A stretch of DNA of 14,374 nucleotides from Actinomycetes bacterium (GCA_023390875.1 JAEWCA010000351.1:1-14374); one strand, 5' to 3'; counted from the first letter of the stretch, positions 1 through 8,200 are shown. Notes: generated by a model not told the origin, from the letters alone. Made by a program: numbers and translations.

Positions 1-1
1 C

Positions 2-499
2 GACGACGGCAGCTCCGTCGACCTCGTCCGCGACGTCGCGCGCGTCGGCGGCGGACCGGCGTACTTCTTCTACGCGCCGATGATCGTCGCCGACGCGACC
101 ACGGCCGCCGTGCTGCGGCGCCAGCCCGAGGTCGCGCGCGCGATGGAGCAGTGCGCGTCGGTGACCAAGGCGGTCGTCGGCCTCGGCAGCTGGGACCCGC
201 CGTACTCGACGGTGTGGGACGCCGTCTCACCGGCGGAGCGCGAGCAGCTCACCGACCGCGGCGTGCGGGCGGAGGTGTCGGGCGCGCTGCTCGACGCCGG
301 CGGCGACGTCCTGCCCGTGCCGCTCGCGGACCGGATGATCAACATCCCGGCCGAGCAGCTCCACCGGATCCCCGAGGTCATCGCGCTGGTCTACGCCGCG
401 CAGAAGGCCGGCGCCGCGGTCGCGGCGATCCGCGGCGGCTTCGTCACGGGCATCGTCACGCACACGGCGCTCGCGAAGGCGATGCTCGCGCACGCCTGA
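2..499 (+). CDS. SorC-family sugar-binding transcriptional regulator, C-terminal part (5' end outside window)
   Basis: The reading frame is open from the left edge and ends at TGA 497-499, so only the last 165 residues are visible. They match the effector-binding domain of SorC/DeoR-like regulators, which bind a phosphorylated sugar and control a nearby catabolic operon. Supporting pieces are the start of the segment (DLVRDVARVGGGPAYFFYAP), the stretch with VVGLGSW, the GDVLPVPLADRMI region, and the tail AAIRGGFVTGIVTHTALAKAML, which corresponds to the 'rgGlvdvLvtde.tA.aLL' ending of the family. The DNA-binding N-terminus would lie upstream, outside the window. The next gene is on the opposite strand, so this is the 3' end of its transcription unit. 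The family is fairly sure; the sugar cannot be told. Confidence 0.8.
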   Translation, partial: DDGSSVDLVRDVARVGGGPAYFFYAPMIVADATTAAVLRRQPEVARAMEQCASVTKAVVGLGSWDPPYSTVWDAVSPAEREQLTDRGVRAEVSGALLDAGGDVLPVPLADRMINIPAEQLHRIPEVIALVYAAQKAGAAVAAIRGGFVTGIVTHTALAKAMLAHA

Positions 500-578
500 C
501 GCTCGGCGCGGCGTCCGCCGCGCTCGCACTCGCGGACCGCGCGACCGGTTCCGACCGACGTCGGTGTGGCGGCGCCGC

Positions 579-962
579 TCAGACCCGCGGTTCGCGGTTC
601 GGGTCGTCGACCGTGACGTCCGGGTCGATCCGGTCAGCGGTCCGCAACCGCTCGTCGAGCTCCGAGCGTGACCCGCTCGCCTGCTCGGCGCGCACGCGGG
701 CCTCGTTCTGCAACGCGGCCGCGTCGGCCGCGCGCGAGTCGGCCTCCGCCTGCGCGAGACGGGCCTGCGCGTCCAGACGTGCCGCCTCCGCCTCGCGACG
801 CTGCAGCTCGACCTGGTCGGCCGCCGCCTTGTCGCGGATCTCCTGCGCCTTCGCCCGCTGCGCGTCGGCCCGTCCCCGTCCGCGCCGCCCGACGAGCAGG
901 GCGATCGCGACGACGACGAGGACGACCACGACGGCGACGATGATCCAGCCGGTCGTGTCCAT
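579..962 (-). CDS. Small single-pass membrane protein with Ala/Glu/Arg-rich coiled coil
   Basis: A 127-residue protein. The start is the ATG at 962, set by a strong ribosome site (complement of CCTCC at 971-975); the frame stays open further upstream but without a comparable site. Residues about 5-24 (GWIIVAVVVVLVVVAIALLV) form one membrane helix, followed by a basic patch (GRRGRGR) that should keep the C-terminal part in the cytoplasm. Residues about 30-100 are Ala/Glu/Gln/Arg-rich with a heptad-like pattern, so probably a long helix or coiled coil. The tail is acidic and polar. I do not recognise a named family; similar short anchored helical proteins are common in actinobacteria. It is divergent from the protease-nuclease gene across a 240-base gap, so the two could share a control region. 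Confidence 0.8.
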   Translation of the reverse strand: MDTTGWIIVAVVVVLVVVAIALLVGRRGRGRADAQRAKAQEIRDKAAADQVELQRREAEAARLDAQARLAQAEADSRAADAAALQNEARVRAEQASGSRSELDERLRTADRIDPDVTVDDPNREPRV

Positions 963-1202
963 GGTGTGCACCTCCTCGGATCGGCCCCCTCCCGGCATTG
1001 GACTGCCGTCCGGAACCCCCCGCAACCGCACGCCGCACCGGCGCACGACGCCACGCACGCCTGCGGGGTGCCTCATCGGGCACCTCCGCTGCCCGGACGG
1101 GCGGACCGACGGCCCTCATGGGGCACCGCGACGCCGACCTACCGTGGGAGGTGGGCCGTCGCCGCAGCCCGGCCGAGAGCCGTGCGCGGAGGAGGGGTCA
1201 CC

Positions 1203-3476
1203 ATGGATCGTCTGGCAGTGGAACGCAGCTACGCGAGCCTGTCGCTCCGGGACCTGCTCGAGGCCCGCGACAACTACCACTGGCACCTCACGTCGCTCGC
1301 GAACGTGGTCGGGACCGCCGTCGGGCTGTACTACGTCCGGACCGGCGACCCGTGGCCCAACGAGGACCAGTCCGCCCGGGCCGAGCTCCGCGCCGCCGCC
1401 CACCAGGAGGCGCGGACGTTCGCGAACAGCGAGGTCCGGCCGTACTCGTGGCCGTGCGTGCTCGTGCTGGTCGACACCTGGCTCGACCGCGAGGACTTCG
1501 GCAGCGGCGAGGGCAAGGTCGCGCCGGGCGACATGGTGCCCAGGACGCTGTACATGCCCGACGGCCGGACCGTGCCCGTGTGCGTCGTCAAGGTCGACCC
1601 CCAGGAGCCGGCACGCGACCTGCTGCCGGCGTGGACGTGGCCGAAGTCCGTGGTCGGCGGCGGGTTCCCGCTCATCTCCCGCACGCAGGGCGTCGACCAC
1701 GTGGCGAGCGTCGGCGGGCTCGTGACGGACGGGCACACCGTCTACGCGCTCACGAGCCGCCACGTCGCCGGCCCCGAGGGCTCACCCGTCGCGACGCTGC
1801 TCCGTGGGCGACGCGTCACGGTGGGCACGTCCGCGAGCAAGCAGCTCACCCGGCGCCCGCTTCCCGAGGTGTACCCCGACTTCCCGGCCCGACGCACGTA
1901 CCTCACCCTGGACGCGGGCCTCGTGGAGATGACCGACCTGGACCGGTGGACGTCGCAGATCTACGGCCTGCCGCCGCTCGGCGCGCTCGCCGACCTGAGC
2001 GAGCGCAACATCGGCACCCGGCTCGTCGACGCGCACGTCGTCGCGTTCGGTGCCGCCTCGGGCCGGCTGGACGGCCGCATCGTCGCCCTGTTCTACCGCC
2101 ACCGCAGCATCGGCGGGTACGACGAGGTCACCGACCTGCTCATCGCGCCGATGCCCGGCACGCCGGGCTCCCAGCCGGGCGACTCCGGCACGATGTGGCA
2201 CCTGCTGGAGGACGGCACGGACCGGCTGCGGCCGATCGCGCTGCAGTGGGGCGGGCAGAGCTTCCTCGCGGACGGCGGCACGACGAACTTCAACTTCACG
2301 CTCGCGGCGAACCTCACCAACGTCCTGCGGCTGCTGGACGTCGAGCTCGTGGTCGACCACAACCGCGGTGCCCAGCCGTTCTGGGGAAAGACCGGCCACT
2401 ACGGCATCGCGGCCCTCGCGTGCGGGCAGGTGACATCGCCCGGGCTGCGGACGCTCATGCGCGAGAACGTCGACCGCATCAGCTTCCCGCTCGACGGGTT
2501 CGACGCGCACGCCATCGACCAGGCCACGAAGGACGCCAAGAACAACGGCGGGTTCATGCCGCTCGCCGACGTCCCCGACCTGATCTGGAAGAACCTGCCC
2601 ACCAAGGTGCCCGGAGGCCGGGACACCGGGTTCAGCGGTCACGGCACGAGCGGCCCCGAGCACCCGACCCACTACGCCGACATCGACGTCCCGGACGCGA
2701 CGGGCGCCACGCTGCGCGACCGCTGCGTCGAGGACCCCGCGAACGTCGACGTGAGCGTGTGGCGCGCCACGTACGACGCCCTGGGGGAGACCGAGTCGTC
2801 GAAGCGAGGCCTGCTGCCGTTCCGGGTCTGGCAGTTCTACGACGAGCTCGTCGCCGCCCTGCACGACGGCGACCTGCACCGCTACGTCTGCGCCGCCGGG
2901 CTCATGGCGCACTACGTCGGCGACGCCAGCCAGCCGCTGCACGGCTCGCACCTCGCGGACGGGATCGACTCCGGGCCTGACGAGGGCAAGGGGCACGGGG
3001 TCCACTCGGCGTTCGAGTCGTACCTGGTCGACTACAAGTCCGACGACATCCTGGCCCGCCTGCCGGCCGCGGCGCAGGCCCTCGCGCAGCAGCCGCGCCC
3101 GCGCATCTCGTCGGGCCAGGAGGCGGCCGTCGCCGTCGTGCAGCTCATGGACCGCGCCGCGCACGCGATCGACGCCCTCGCGCTCGTCGACGCGTACGCC
3201 GCGACCCAGACGGGTCAGACGAAGAACCCGACGCACAGCCACGCGGTCCTCGACGCGTTGTGGCGGGACTTCGGCGACGCCACCGTCGACGTCCTCGCCG
3301 ACGGCGCGCTCACGCTCGCGGAGGTCTGGGAGGCGGCGTGGGTCGAGGCCGGCGCGGAGCAGCGGTTCGCGGCCGCGGACCTGGTGGGGATGGACCGCGA
3401 CGCACTGAAGGCCCTGTACGAGGATCCGGCGTTCGTCCCGTCCCTCGACCTCGACGCGATCGGCGCCGTCCTGTAG
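1203..3476 (+). CDS. Fusion of chymotrypsin-fold serine protease and zinc-dependent S1/P1 nuclease / phospholipase C-like domain
   Basis: 757 residues. The ATG at 1203 follows GGAGGAGGGG, so it is preferred over the longer open frame. There is no signal peptide, so the protein is probably cytoplasmic. Residues 1-150 are of unknown type. Residues about 150-385 are a serine protease domain: His187 in TSRHVAG, Asp237 in TLDAGLV and Ser328 in PGDSGTMW, spaced as in chymotrypsin (His to Ser 141 residues, against 138). From residue 394 an S1/P1 nuclease/zinc phospholipase C domain starts with WGKTGH. All nine family metal ligands can be placed: Trp394, His399, Asp459, His490, His570, Asp574, His580, His601 and Glu605. 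The HxxxDxxxxxH and HxxxE spacings are exact; HxxxE is the phospholipase C form, HxxxD the P1 form. The Asp459-His490 gap (31) is about twice the usual. The substrate (nucleic acid or phospholipid) cannot be told. The gene ends 22 bases from the convergent marR gene. Confidence 0.85.
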   Translation: MDRLAVERSYASLSLRDLLEARDNYHWHLTSLANVVGTAVGLYYVRTGDPWPNEDQSARAELRAAAHQEARTFANSEVRPYSWPCVLVLVDTWLDREDFGSGEGKVAPGDMVPRTLYMPDGRTVPVCVVKVDPQEPARDLLPAWTWPKSVVGGGFPLISRTQGVDHVASVGGLVTDGHTVYALTSRHVAGPEGSPVATLLRGRRVTVGTSASKQLTRRPLPEVYPDFPARRTYLTLDAGLVEMTDLDRWTSQIYGLPPLGALADLSERNIGTRLVDAHVVAFGAASGRLDGRIVALFYRHRSIGGYDEVTDLLIAPMPGTPGSQPGDSGTMWHLLEDGTDRLRPIALQWGGQSFLADGGTTNFNFTLAANLTNVLRLLDVELVVDHNRGAQPFWGKTGHYGIAALACGQVTSPGLRTLMRENVDRISFPLDGFDAHAIDQATKDAKNNGGFMPLADVPDLIWKNLPTKVPGGRDTGFSGHGTSGPEHPTHYADIDVPDATGATLRDRCVEDPANVDVSVWRATYDALGETESSKRGLLPFRVWQFYDELVAALHDGDLHRYVCAAGLMAHYVGDASQPLHGSHLADGIDSGPDEGKGHGVHSAFESYLVDYKSDDILARLPAAAQALAQQPRPRISSGQEAAVAVVQLMDRAAHAIDALALVDAYAATQTGQTKNPTHSHAVLDALWRDFGDATVDVLADGALTLAEVWEAAWVEAGAEQRFAAADLVGMDRDALKALYEDPAFVPSLDLDAIGAVL

Positions 3477-3498
3477 CGCTCGGGTGCGCCCCGCCCGG

Positions 3499-3945
3499 CT
3501 ACGGGGTGCGGTCGGCGGGGGCCTGGAGCGCGGACCGGAGCGCGCGCAGGAGATCCGCGAGCCGGTCGAGGTCCCGCGCGGGCAGGAGCGAGCCGAGGGT
3601 GTCGCGGGTGGCGGCCTCGAACACCGGTTCCGCGCGGTCGACGGCCGCCCGTCCGTCGACGGTCAGCGACAGCGTGGACGACCGTCGGTCGTGCGGGTCG
3701 ACCGTGCGGCGGCACCAGCCCTGCTCCTCGAGCCGGTCGACGGACTTGCTCGCGGCGCCGATGGTGATCGAGATCGTGCGGGAGATGTCGAGGACGCGAC
3801 AGCCCGGCAGGTCGCGGACCAGCGTGAGGACCTCGAGCTGGGGAAGGGTCAGCCCGCCGGCGGCCTTGAGCCGGGCGTCGACGGCGTTGTAGAGCCGTGT
3901 CTCGACCCGGACCAGGTCGACGAGCACCGCACCCGGGTCGGTCAC
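3499..3945 (-). CDS. MarR-family transcriptional regulator
   Basis: 148 residues from the GTG at 3945, which has AGGAGG five bases upstream. An in-frame ATG at 3987 would add 14 residues, but it lies inside the perfect inverted repeat 3968-3987 and has no good ribosome site, so the GTG is preferred. The fold is that of a MarR dimeric winged-helix repressor: N-terminal dimerisation helix, helix-turn-helix near 38-77 with recognition helix around ITIGAASKSVDRLEEQGW, wing at about 79-95 with DPHDRRSSTLSLT (the DxRxxxxxLT signature), then C-terminal dimerisation helices. Proteins of this type are usually relieved from DNA by small aromatic or lipophilic ligands. It is divergent from the hydrolase gene at 4043 and probably represses both itself and that gene from the operator between them. 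Confidence 0.9.
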   Translation of the reverse strand: MTDPGAVLVDLVRVETRLYNAVDARLKAAGGLTLPQLEVLTLVRDLPGCRVLDISRTISITIGAASKSVDRLEEQGWCRRTVDPHDRRSSTLSLTVDGRAAVDRAEPVFEAATRDTLGSLLPARDLDRLADLLRALRSALQAPADRTP

Positions 3946-3967
3946 CGGCGCCTCCTGCGTGGCGGAT

Positions 3968-3987
3968 ATGCATTCCTGGGAATGCAT
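3968..3987. promoter_or_regulatory. Perfect 9+9 inverted repeat, probable MarR operator
   Basis: ATGCATTCC at 3968-3976 and its exact reverse complement GGAATGCAT at 3979-3987 are separated by TG. It sits in the divergent gap between the marR start (3945) and the hydrolase start (4043), 23 bases upstream of the regulator's GTG. MarR dimers bind palindromes of this size (16-20 bp), usually between divergent genes. A shorter imperfect palindrome (TGGT TG ACCA, 4000-4009) lies just to the right and contains a TTGACC that could be a -35 element for the hydrolase. That this regulator binds here is inference. Confidence 0.75.
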
Positions 3988-4042
3988 CTTGGGGTCTGAT
4001 GGTTGACCAGGAATCTATCCATCACGTCAAACCGGAGGCGAC

Positions 4043-4939
4043 ATGTCCCAGGACCAGCTCACCGCGATCGACACCGAGTTCCGCACCGCCCCTCGTGAAC
4101 CCGTCACGCTCGCCGAGCAGCGCGCGGGCTACGAGCAGCTCACCGCACGACCCGCGCCGGACGACGTGACCGTCACCGACGTCGCGCTCGGCGGCGTCCC
4201 CGCGCTGCGGCTCGAGCCCCGGAACGCCGACGGCGGCACCCTGCTCTACCTGCACGGAGGCGGCTACGTCATCGGCTCCGCCCGGTCCGGCGCCGGGCTC
4301 GCGACCGCCCTGGCCCGGCGTGCCCGCACGACCGCGTACTCCCTCGACTACCGACTCGCGCCCGAGCACCCGTTCCCGGCAGGCCCGCAGGACGCGCTGG
4401 ACGCCTACCGCGCGCTCCTGGACGGCGGCGTCGAGCCCGGTCACCTGGCCGTCGCCGGCGACTCCGCGGGCGGCGGCCTCGCGCTCGCGCTGCTCGTGTC
4501 CGCGCGCGACGCCGGCCTGCCGCTCCCCGCCGCGGCGGTCGTGATGTCGCCGTGGGTCGACCTCACCCTGTCCGGCGAGAGCCTGCACGCCAAGGAGCAG
4601 GACGACGCCGTCTTCGACGCCGCCGACATCGCCCAGTACGCCGCGCAGTACCTCGACGGCCACGACCCGGCCGACCCGCTCGCCAGCCCCGTCCTCGCCG
4701 ACCTCACCGGCCTGCCGCCGCTGCTCGTGCAGGTCGGGACGAACGAGGTGCTGCTCGACGACGCCACCCGGCTCGTCGCTCGCGCGGCAGCCGCGCACGT
4801 CGACGTGACGTTCGAGGTCGTTGCGCGCGCACCGCACGTGTTCCAGCACTTCGCGCACAGGCTCGACGAGGCGCGGCGCGCCCTCGACACCGCGGGGCGG
4901 TTCCTCGCGAGGCACCTGTCCGGCGGCCACGTGCATTGA
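4043..4939 (+). CDS. Alpha/beta hydrolase, hormone-sensitive-lipase (acetyl-esterase-like) family
   Basis: 298 residues, ATG at 4043 with GGAGG five bases upstream. The oxyanion-hole motif HGGGY is at 71-75, the nucleophile elbow GDSAGG at 139-144 (Ser141), the catalytic His is most likely His265 in PHVFQHF, and the acid lies in NEVLLDD (Glu235 or Asp239). RLAPEHPFPA at 104-113 is a strong HSL-family signature. Enzymes of this group hydrolyse short-chain acyl esters and some lactones or carbamates; they are cytoplasmic, and no signal peptide is seen. The length is typical. It is divergent from the MarR gene, so the natural reading is a detoxifying or catabolic esterase induced when an ester or aromatic ligand releases the repressor. 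The actual substrate is unknown. Confidence 0.92.
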   Translation: MSQDQLTAIDTEFRTAPREPVTLAEQRAGYEQLTARPAPDDVTVTDVALGGVPALRLEPRNADGGTLLYLHGGGYVIGSARSGAGLATALARRARTTAYSLDYRLAPEHPFPAGPQDALDAYRALLDGGVEPGHLAVAGDSAGGGLALALLVSARDAGLPLPAAAVVMSPWVDLTLSGESLHAKEQDDAVFDAADIAQYAAQYLDGHDPADPLASPVLADLTGLPPLLVQVGTNEVLLDDATRLVARAAAAHVDVTFEVVARAPHVFQHFAHRLDEARRALDTAGRFLARHLSGGHVH

Positions 4940-4960
4940 GCCCTCCCCGCCCGTGACGCG

Positions 4961-5002
4961 GGCTCCGGCCGGGGCGGATACACGAAAGCCCCGGCCGGAG
5001 CC
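4961..5002. terminator. 15-bp stem-loop, probable bidirectional terminator
   Basis: GGCTCCGGCCGGGGC (4961-4975) is the exact reverse complement of 4988-5002, with a 12-base loop. It lies 21 bases after the hydrolase stop and on the 3' side of the tRNA remnant, so it can end transcription from both directions. There is no T-run, which is common in high-GC actinobacteria. The right arm can also pair within itself (AGCCCCGGC 4987-4995 with GCCGGGGCT 5000-5008), so two mutually exclusive hairpins are possible. A further small 5-bp hairpin (4949-4963) precedes it. Confidence 0.75.
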
Positions 5003-5023
5003 GGGGCTGACCTGCAGTGATGC

Positions 5024-5085
5024 TGGTGGGCGATACTGGGATCGAACCAGTGACCTCTTCCGTGTCAGGGAAGCGCGCAACCGCT
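5024..5085 (-). tRNA. tRNA-Val (GAC), 3' portion only; probable attachment site of the island
   Basis: Read on the minus strand from 5085: the end of the D loop, then the anticodon stem CTTCC/GGAAG (5057-5073) with loop CTGACAC, so anticodon GAC (valine); variable AGGTC; T arm ACTGG/CCAGT with loop TTCGATC (5035-5051); 3' acceptor strand ATCGCCC (5028-5034); A; CCA (5024-5026). The 5' part should begin GGGCGAT and carry a GCGC D stem. Instead, the upstream sequence has neither, so cloverleaf homology stops inside the D arm. The gene cannot make a normal tRNA. The fragment keeps its downstream hairpin on the left, as the original chromosomal 3' half would after an element inserted into the gene. 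The intact copy is expected at the far end of the island, beyond the window. Confidence 0.75.
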
Positions 5086-5148
5086 CGGCGGTAGTCCTGG
5101 CCCGCATGATGAGCCCGCACTGACCTTGAGTCTCGCCCCGGCGGGTAC

Positions 5149-5207
5149 GGGAAGGAAACCCCGAGGAACGCCAGGGAACGACGGGAATCAGGGAATCTCA
5201 AGGGAAC
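5149..5207. repeat. Cluster of short GGAA / GGGAA direct repeats beside the attachment site
   Basis: Within 59 bases, seven GGAA cores occur in the same direction, starting at 5150, 5154, 5165, 5175, 5184, 5192 and 5203; five of them are GGGAA. Spacings are about 8-11 bases for most copies. The cluster lies some 65 bases inside the island end, between the tRNA fragment and the stop of the large helical gene, in a 206-base stretch with no gene. Short iterated sites near an att core are typical of integrase or excisionase arm binding. That role is inference; the repeats themselves are plain in the sequence. Confidence 0.5.
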
Positions 5208-5291
5208 AGCCACGGCGTCGTCGGGGTGACGCGGCACCCTCGTCGGCACCGCTGCGCGTCAGTGCCCATCGCTCCGAAGCGCTCCCGCGAT

Positions 5292-8200
5292 CTACGGCGT
5301 CAGGCCACGCTCAGCGAGTGCTGCGGCCAGTCGACGGTAGGCAGTGGTGTCCGAGAGCGTGGCTGCGTCGGTCAGATGTCGCGCGGCGACTTCGTGGACG
5401 CGCAGGCTCGCCCAGCCGATTCGGGGGTGGCGTACCAGGACGTCCAGCAGGGCCAGCGTCTCCTCGCTGGGAGGCATCGCGGACGCCCTTTCGGCTACAT
5501 GCGAAGCGCGGTCCAGGCCACCCGTCGATCGGCGCGCCGTCGCCAGCGTGAGCGTGAGCCAGGTGGCGTCGTCGATGCCCTTCGCCTCGAAAAGCCAGCC
5601 GAATCCGGCGAGCTGCTCGCTCGTCCCGACCGCGAGAACCGCCTTCCACAACTGGACTGCGCGAGCGATGACGGTCGCGTCCTCGGCGTTGTCGAGAACC
5701 CGGCCCAAGGCTTCGCCGAGCTGGTTGGTGAGTTCACGCTCGGTACCGAGGAGTCCCAGGATCCGGTCGAGGCGATAGCCCTCGAAGCCGAGGAGATGTG
5801 CGATGACCAGATGGTCGAGCGCCTGTCTTGCTCCGCGGCGCACCGCGTCGAAGACGTCGGTCGCACGGCGTTCCATGAACCACTTGCCGGGACGGGATCC
5901 GAGCAGCGCCGTCTCGATCGTCGCGATGCCCAGGTCGAGATGCCCCGTCGGGGCGAAGATCCGATCCTCATGTGCGTCGAGCCATTCGGGAACCACAGAG
6001 TGAAGGAACTCGAGGCTTCCGGCGAGGACCGCGCGGAAACCCCGAGCCGACGGATCCTGCTCGTTCAACGCGTCACTGAGCAGGCCCAACGCGTCTAACC
6101 TGGGCGCCCTGCCGCTGGTGGCGTCGAGCGACATGAGCATGAGAACCGTGCGCAGAGCGTTGGGTCGCGAGGCGAAGCTCGCCGTCATTGGATCGTCGTC
6201 GAGTGCTTCGCGAAGCGCCCTCGGGCCTCGGAGGATGTCTTCGATGATCTGCCAGACGCGGTCTCGGACGGACTCGTCCTCGATACCGCGGACACACATC
6301 GCCTGGAGAAGCCAGAGAGCGGCGTCAAGACACGAGTCCCAGCCATCCTCGCCCCAACCCCGCCGTCCGATCGCGCTCGGTTCCCATGGCTGCGACAGGG
6401 CGAGATCCACGACGTCGACGAGCTTCTCACTTGCGTACTCAGCGTCCGCCTTGATCGCCTGCGTCGTGCCTCGCAGGTATGCGGTGATGTACGTCGGCTC
6501 GCGGAGCGCGGTCGCGGTGGCCACCGGGTCTGCCAACCATCCCGACGGCGATGAGGCGATCAGTTCCTGCAGTGTCTGTGCGAGCTCTCCGGAGCCCGTC
6601 ATCGAGTCGTTCGGATCCGGTCGCCAGGCCGCGATCTTTGCGGCCGCCTCGGGCACCTCCAGGGCCTCGAGCTCGGGCCGGCTGAACGGGCTTCGGCCGC
6701 TGAGCACGGTGGTGCGAAACGGGTTGGTGTACGACTCCGGTGTCGGCGCGCCGTACCGGGCGACCATCCACGACCAGATCTCTGCCCAGGGGCCAGCAAT
6801 GCCGGCCGGCAGGAGTCCGAGCCACCGATACGCCCGGATACACCGCGATCGGTCCTCGCTGTAGCCCTCGAACAGGTCGTCGAGACTGTCGACGACAGGG
6901 GCGGGCCCCAGTGCGTCAGACCACGCGCCGGTGTCTACACCGCTGCCGATTCGCTCGATGAGCGTGAGGTCATCACCCGTCGGCTCTCGGGTGGCGATCG
7001 CAGCGGTGATCTCGTCGACCATCTCGGGGACGGTGCTCTCGTCGCTCTGCCCGAGCCACCACGCACGCACTCGCGATCTTGTGTCTTCGTCGAGCATGTC
7101 CACGATCGCGAGAACCTCGTCGTGGGGCACGGCACCGTTGGCCGCGAGCATTGCTGAGACGAACGCCGCCAGGATGATCAGGTGGCGCTCGTGCTGCTCG
7201 CGCAGCTGCAAGTCGTCCAGCCTGCCTGCACGCTGCAGCCCGAATGTCAGGGCAGATGAGCCGCCGTCCCGCCGGAGCTTGTACGCCAGAAGCCTCAGTC
7301 GACTGAGTGCGTTGTCGGGCGTGACGCCGGCGACGACGCGGGCGGCGACCTCGTCGACGAGCCACGAGTCGTCCTGGTGATCGTTCAGCAGTAGGTCGGC
7401 AAGATTCTCCACGAGCGCGCTCGCCGGATCCAGATGGGCGACGAGAGCCCACACCTGCTCACGGATCTGCTTGGTCGTGATGTGCTCACGAACGATCCTG
7501 AGGATCAGTTCGTGCGAGTCGCGGCCGACATCTTGCAGTGCTCGCAGAATCGGAAGTGCTTGGAGGGGGTTGGCTCGGCACCGGTCGTACATCGCCTCGA
7601 ACCAAACCACCAAACGCGGAGCATGGGATGCCGCGAGCGCGTCTGCTGCTGCGTAGCCGGCCCAAGGGCCGCCATCCTCCGGCGGGTCGAAGAGGGCCTC
7701 GTCTCTGAGGACATCCAGCCAGGTCGGTGAGGTGAGCGACTGCAGGAACGTCCGCATGTGCTGGGGCGAGACGAGTAGCGCCCGCAGAGCGGCCAGGTCG
7801 TCGGCCGTTGGCGTGGGCAACTCTGCGAGCCTGCGTAGTTCTGGGTCGCGGACCGTCGGCGGGGTGAAGAGCCGTCGCAGAACGATGCATAGCCGGTCGT
7901 AGAGATCGAGTGCCTCGGCCTCGCCGATCGAGTTGTGCACGCCCGAGTTGAGGCCGCCGCGAATGTCTTGGAGCTCAGCTACGAGTTCCGCGTGCATGGC
8001 TGGGGCCACAGCACCGGTGCGCTCGATCAGACCCTCGATGAGGTCGCGCTCGACCCAACTCTGTAGGAGCTGCCTGAGGCTCGGGAGGCGATCGCGGAGG
8101 ATGTCCAGCGCCGCGTCCCGTCCGGCGTCATCCACGGATGCCTCGACTTCATCCAGTGCCTGCAAGACCGGGGCGACGATCCCTCGTGTGTCAGCCCGAC

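Noticed and set aside
554..565. Perfect palindrome ACCGAC/GTCGGT between the SorC-type and membrane-protein genes
   Set aside because: It has no loop and no tail to act as a terminator, and such 12-base palindromes are common by chance in GC-rich DNA.
1067..1084. Small hairpin GGTGCC/GGCACC in the gap before the protease-nuclease gene
   Set aside because: A 6-bp stem in GC-rich intergenic DNA is too weak to call a riboswitch or an attenuator.
998..2980. Open frame of 660 codons on the plus strand overlapping the protease-nuclease gene
   Set aside because: Its product is an Arg/Ala/Pro-rich low-complexity text typical of a shifted frame in very GC-rich DNA; the overlapping frame has all the catalytic motifs.
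1782..3242. Open frame of 486 codons on the minus strand, opposite the protease-nuclease gene
   Set aside because: Arg/Val/Gly-rich antisense shadow with no family signature or ribosome site.
5024..5105. Complete functional tRNA-Val
   Set aside because: The only candidate 5' strand (GGGCCAG) mispairs at two of seven acceptor positions, and the distance to the anticodon stem is about four bases too long with no proper D stem.
4022..5107. Open frame of 361 codons on the minus strand, opposite the esterase and across the tRNA fragment
   Set aside because: Runs through the tRNA remnant and terminator and opposes a clear HSL esterase; composition is that of a shadow frame.
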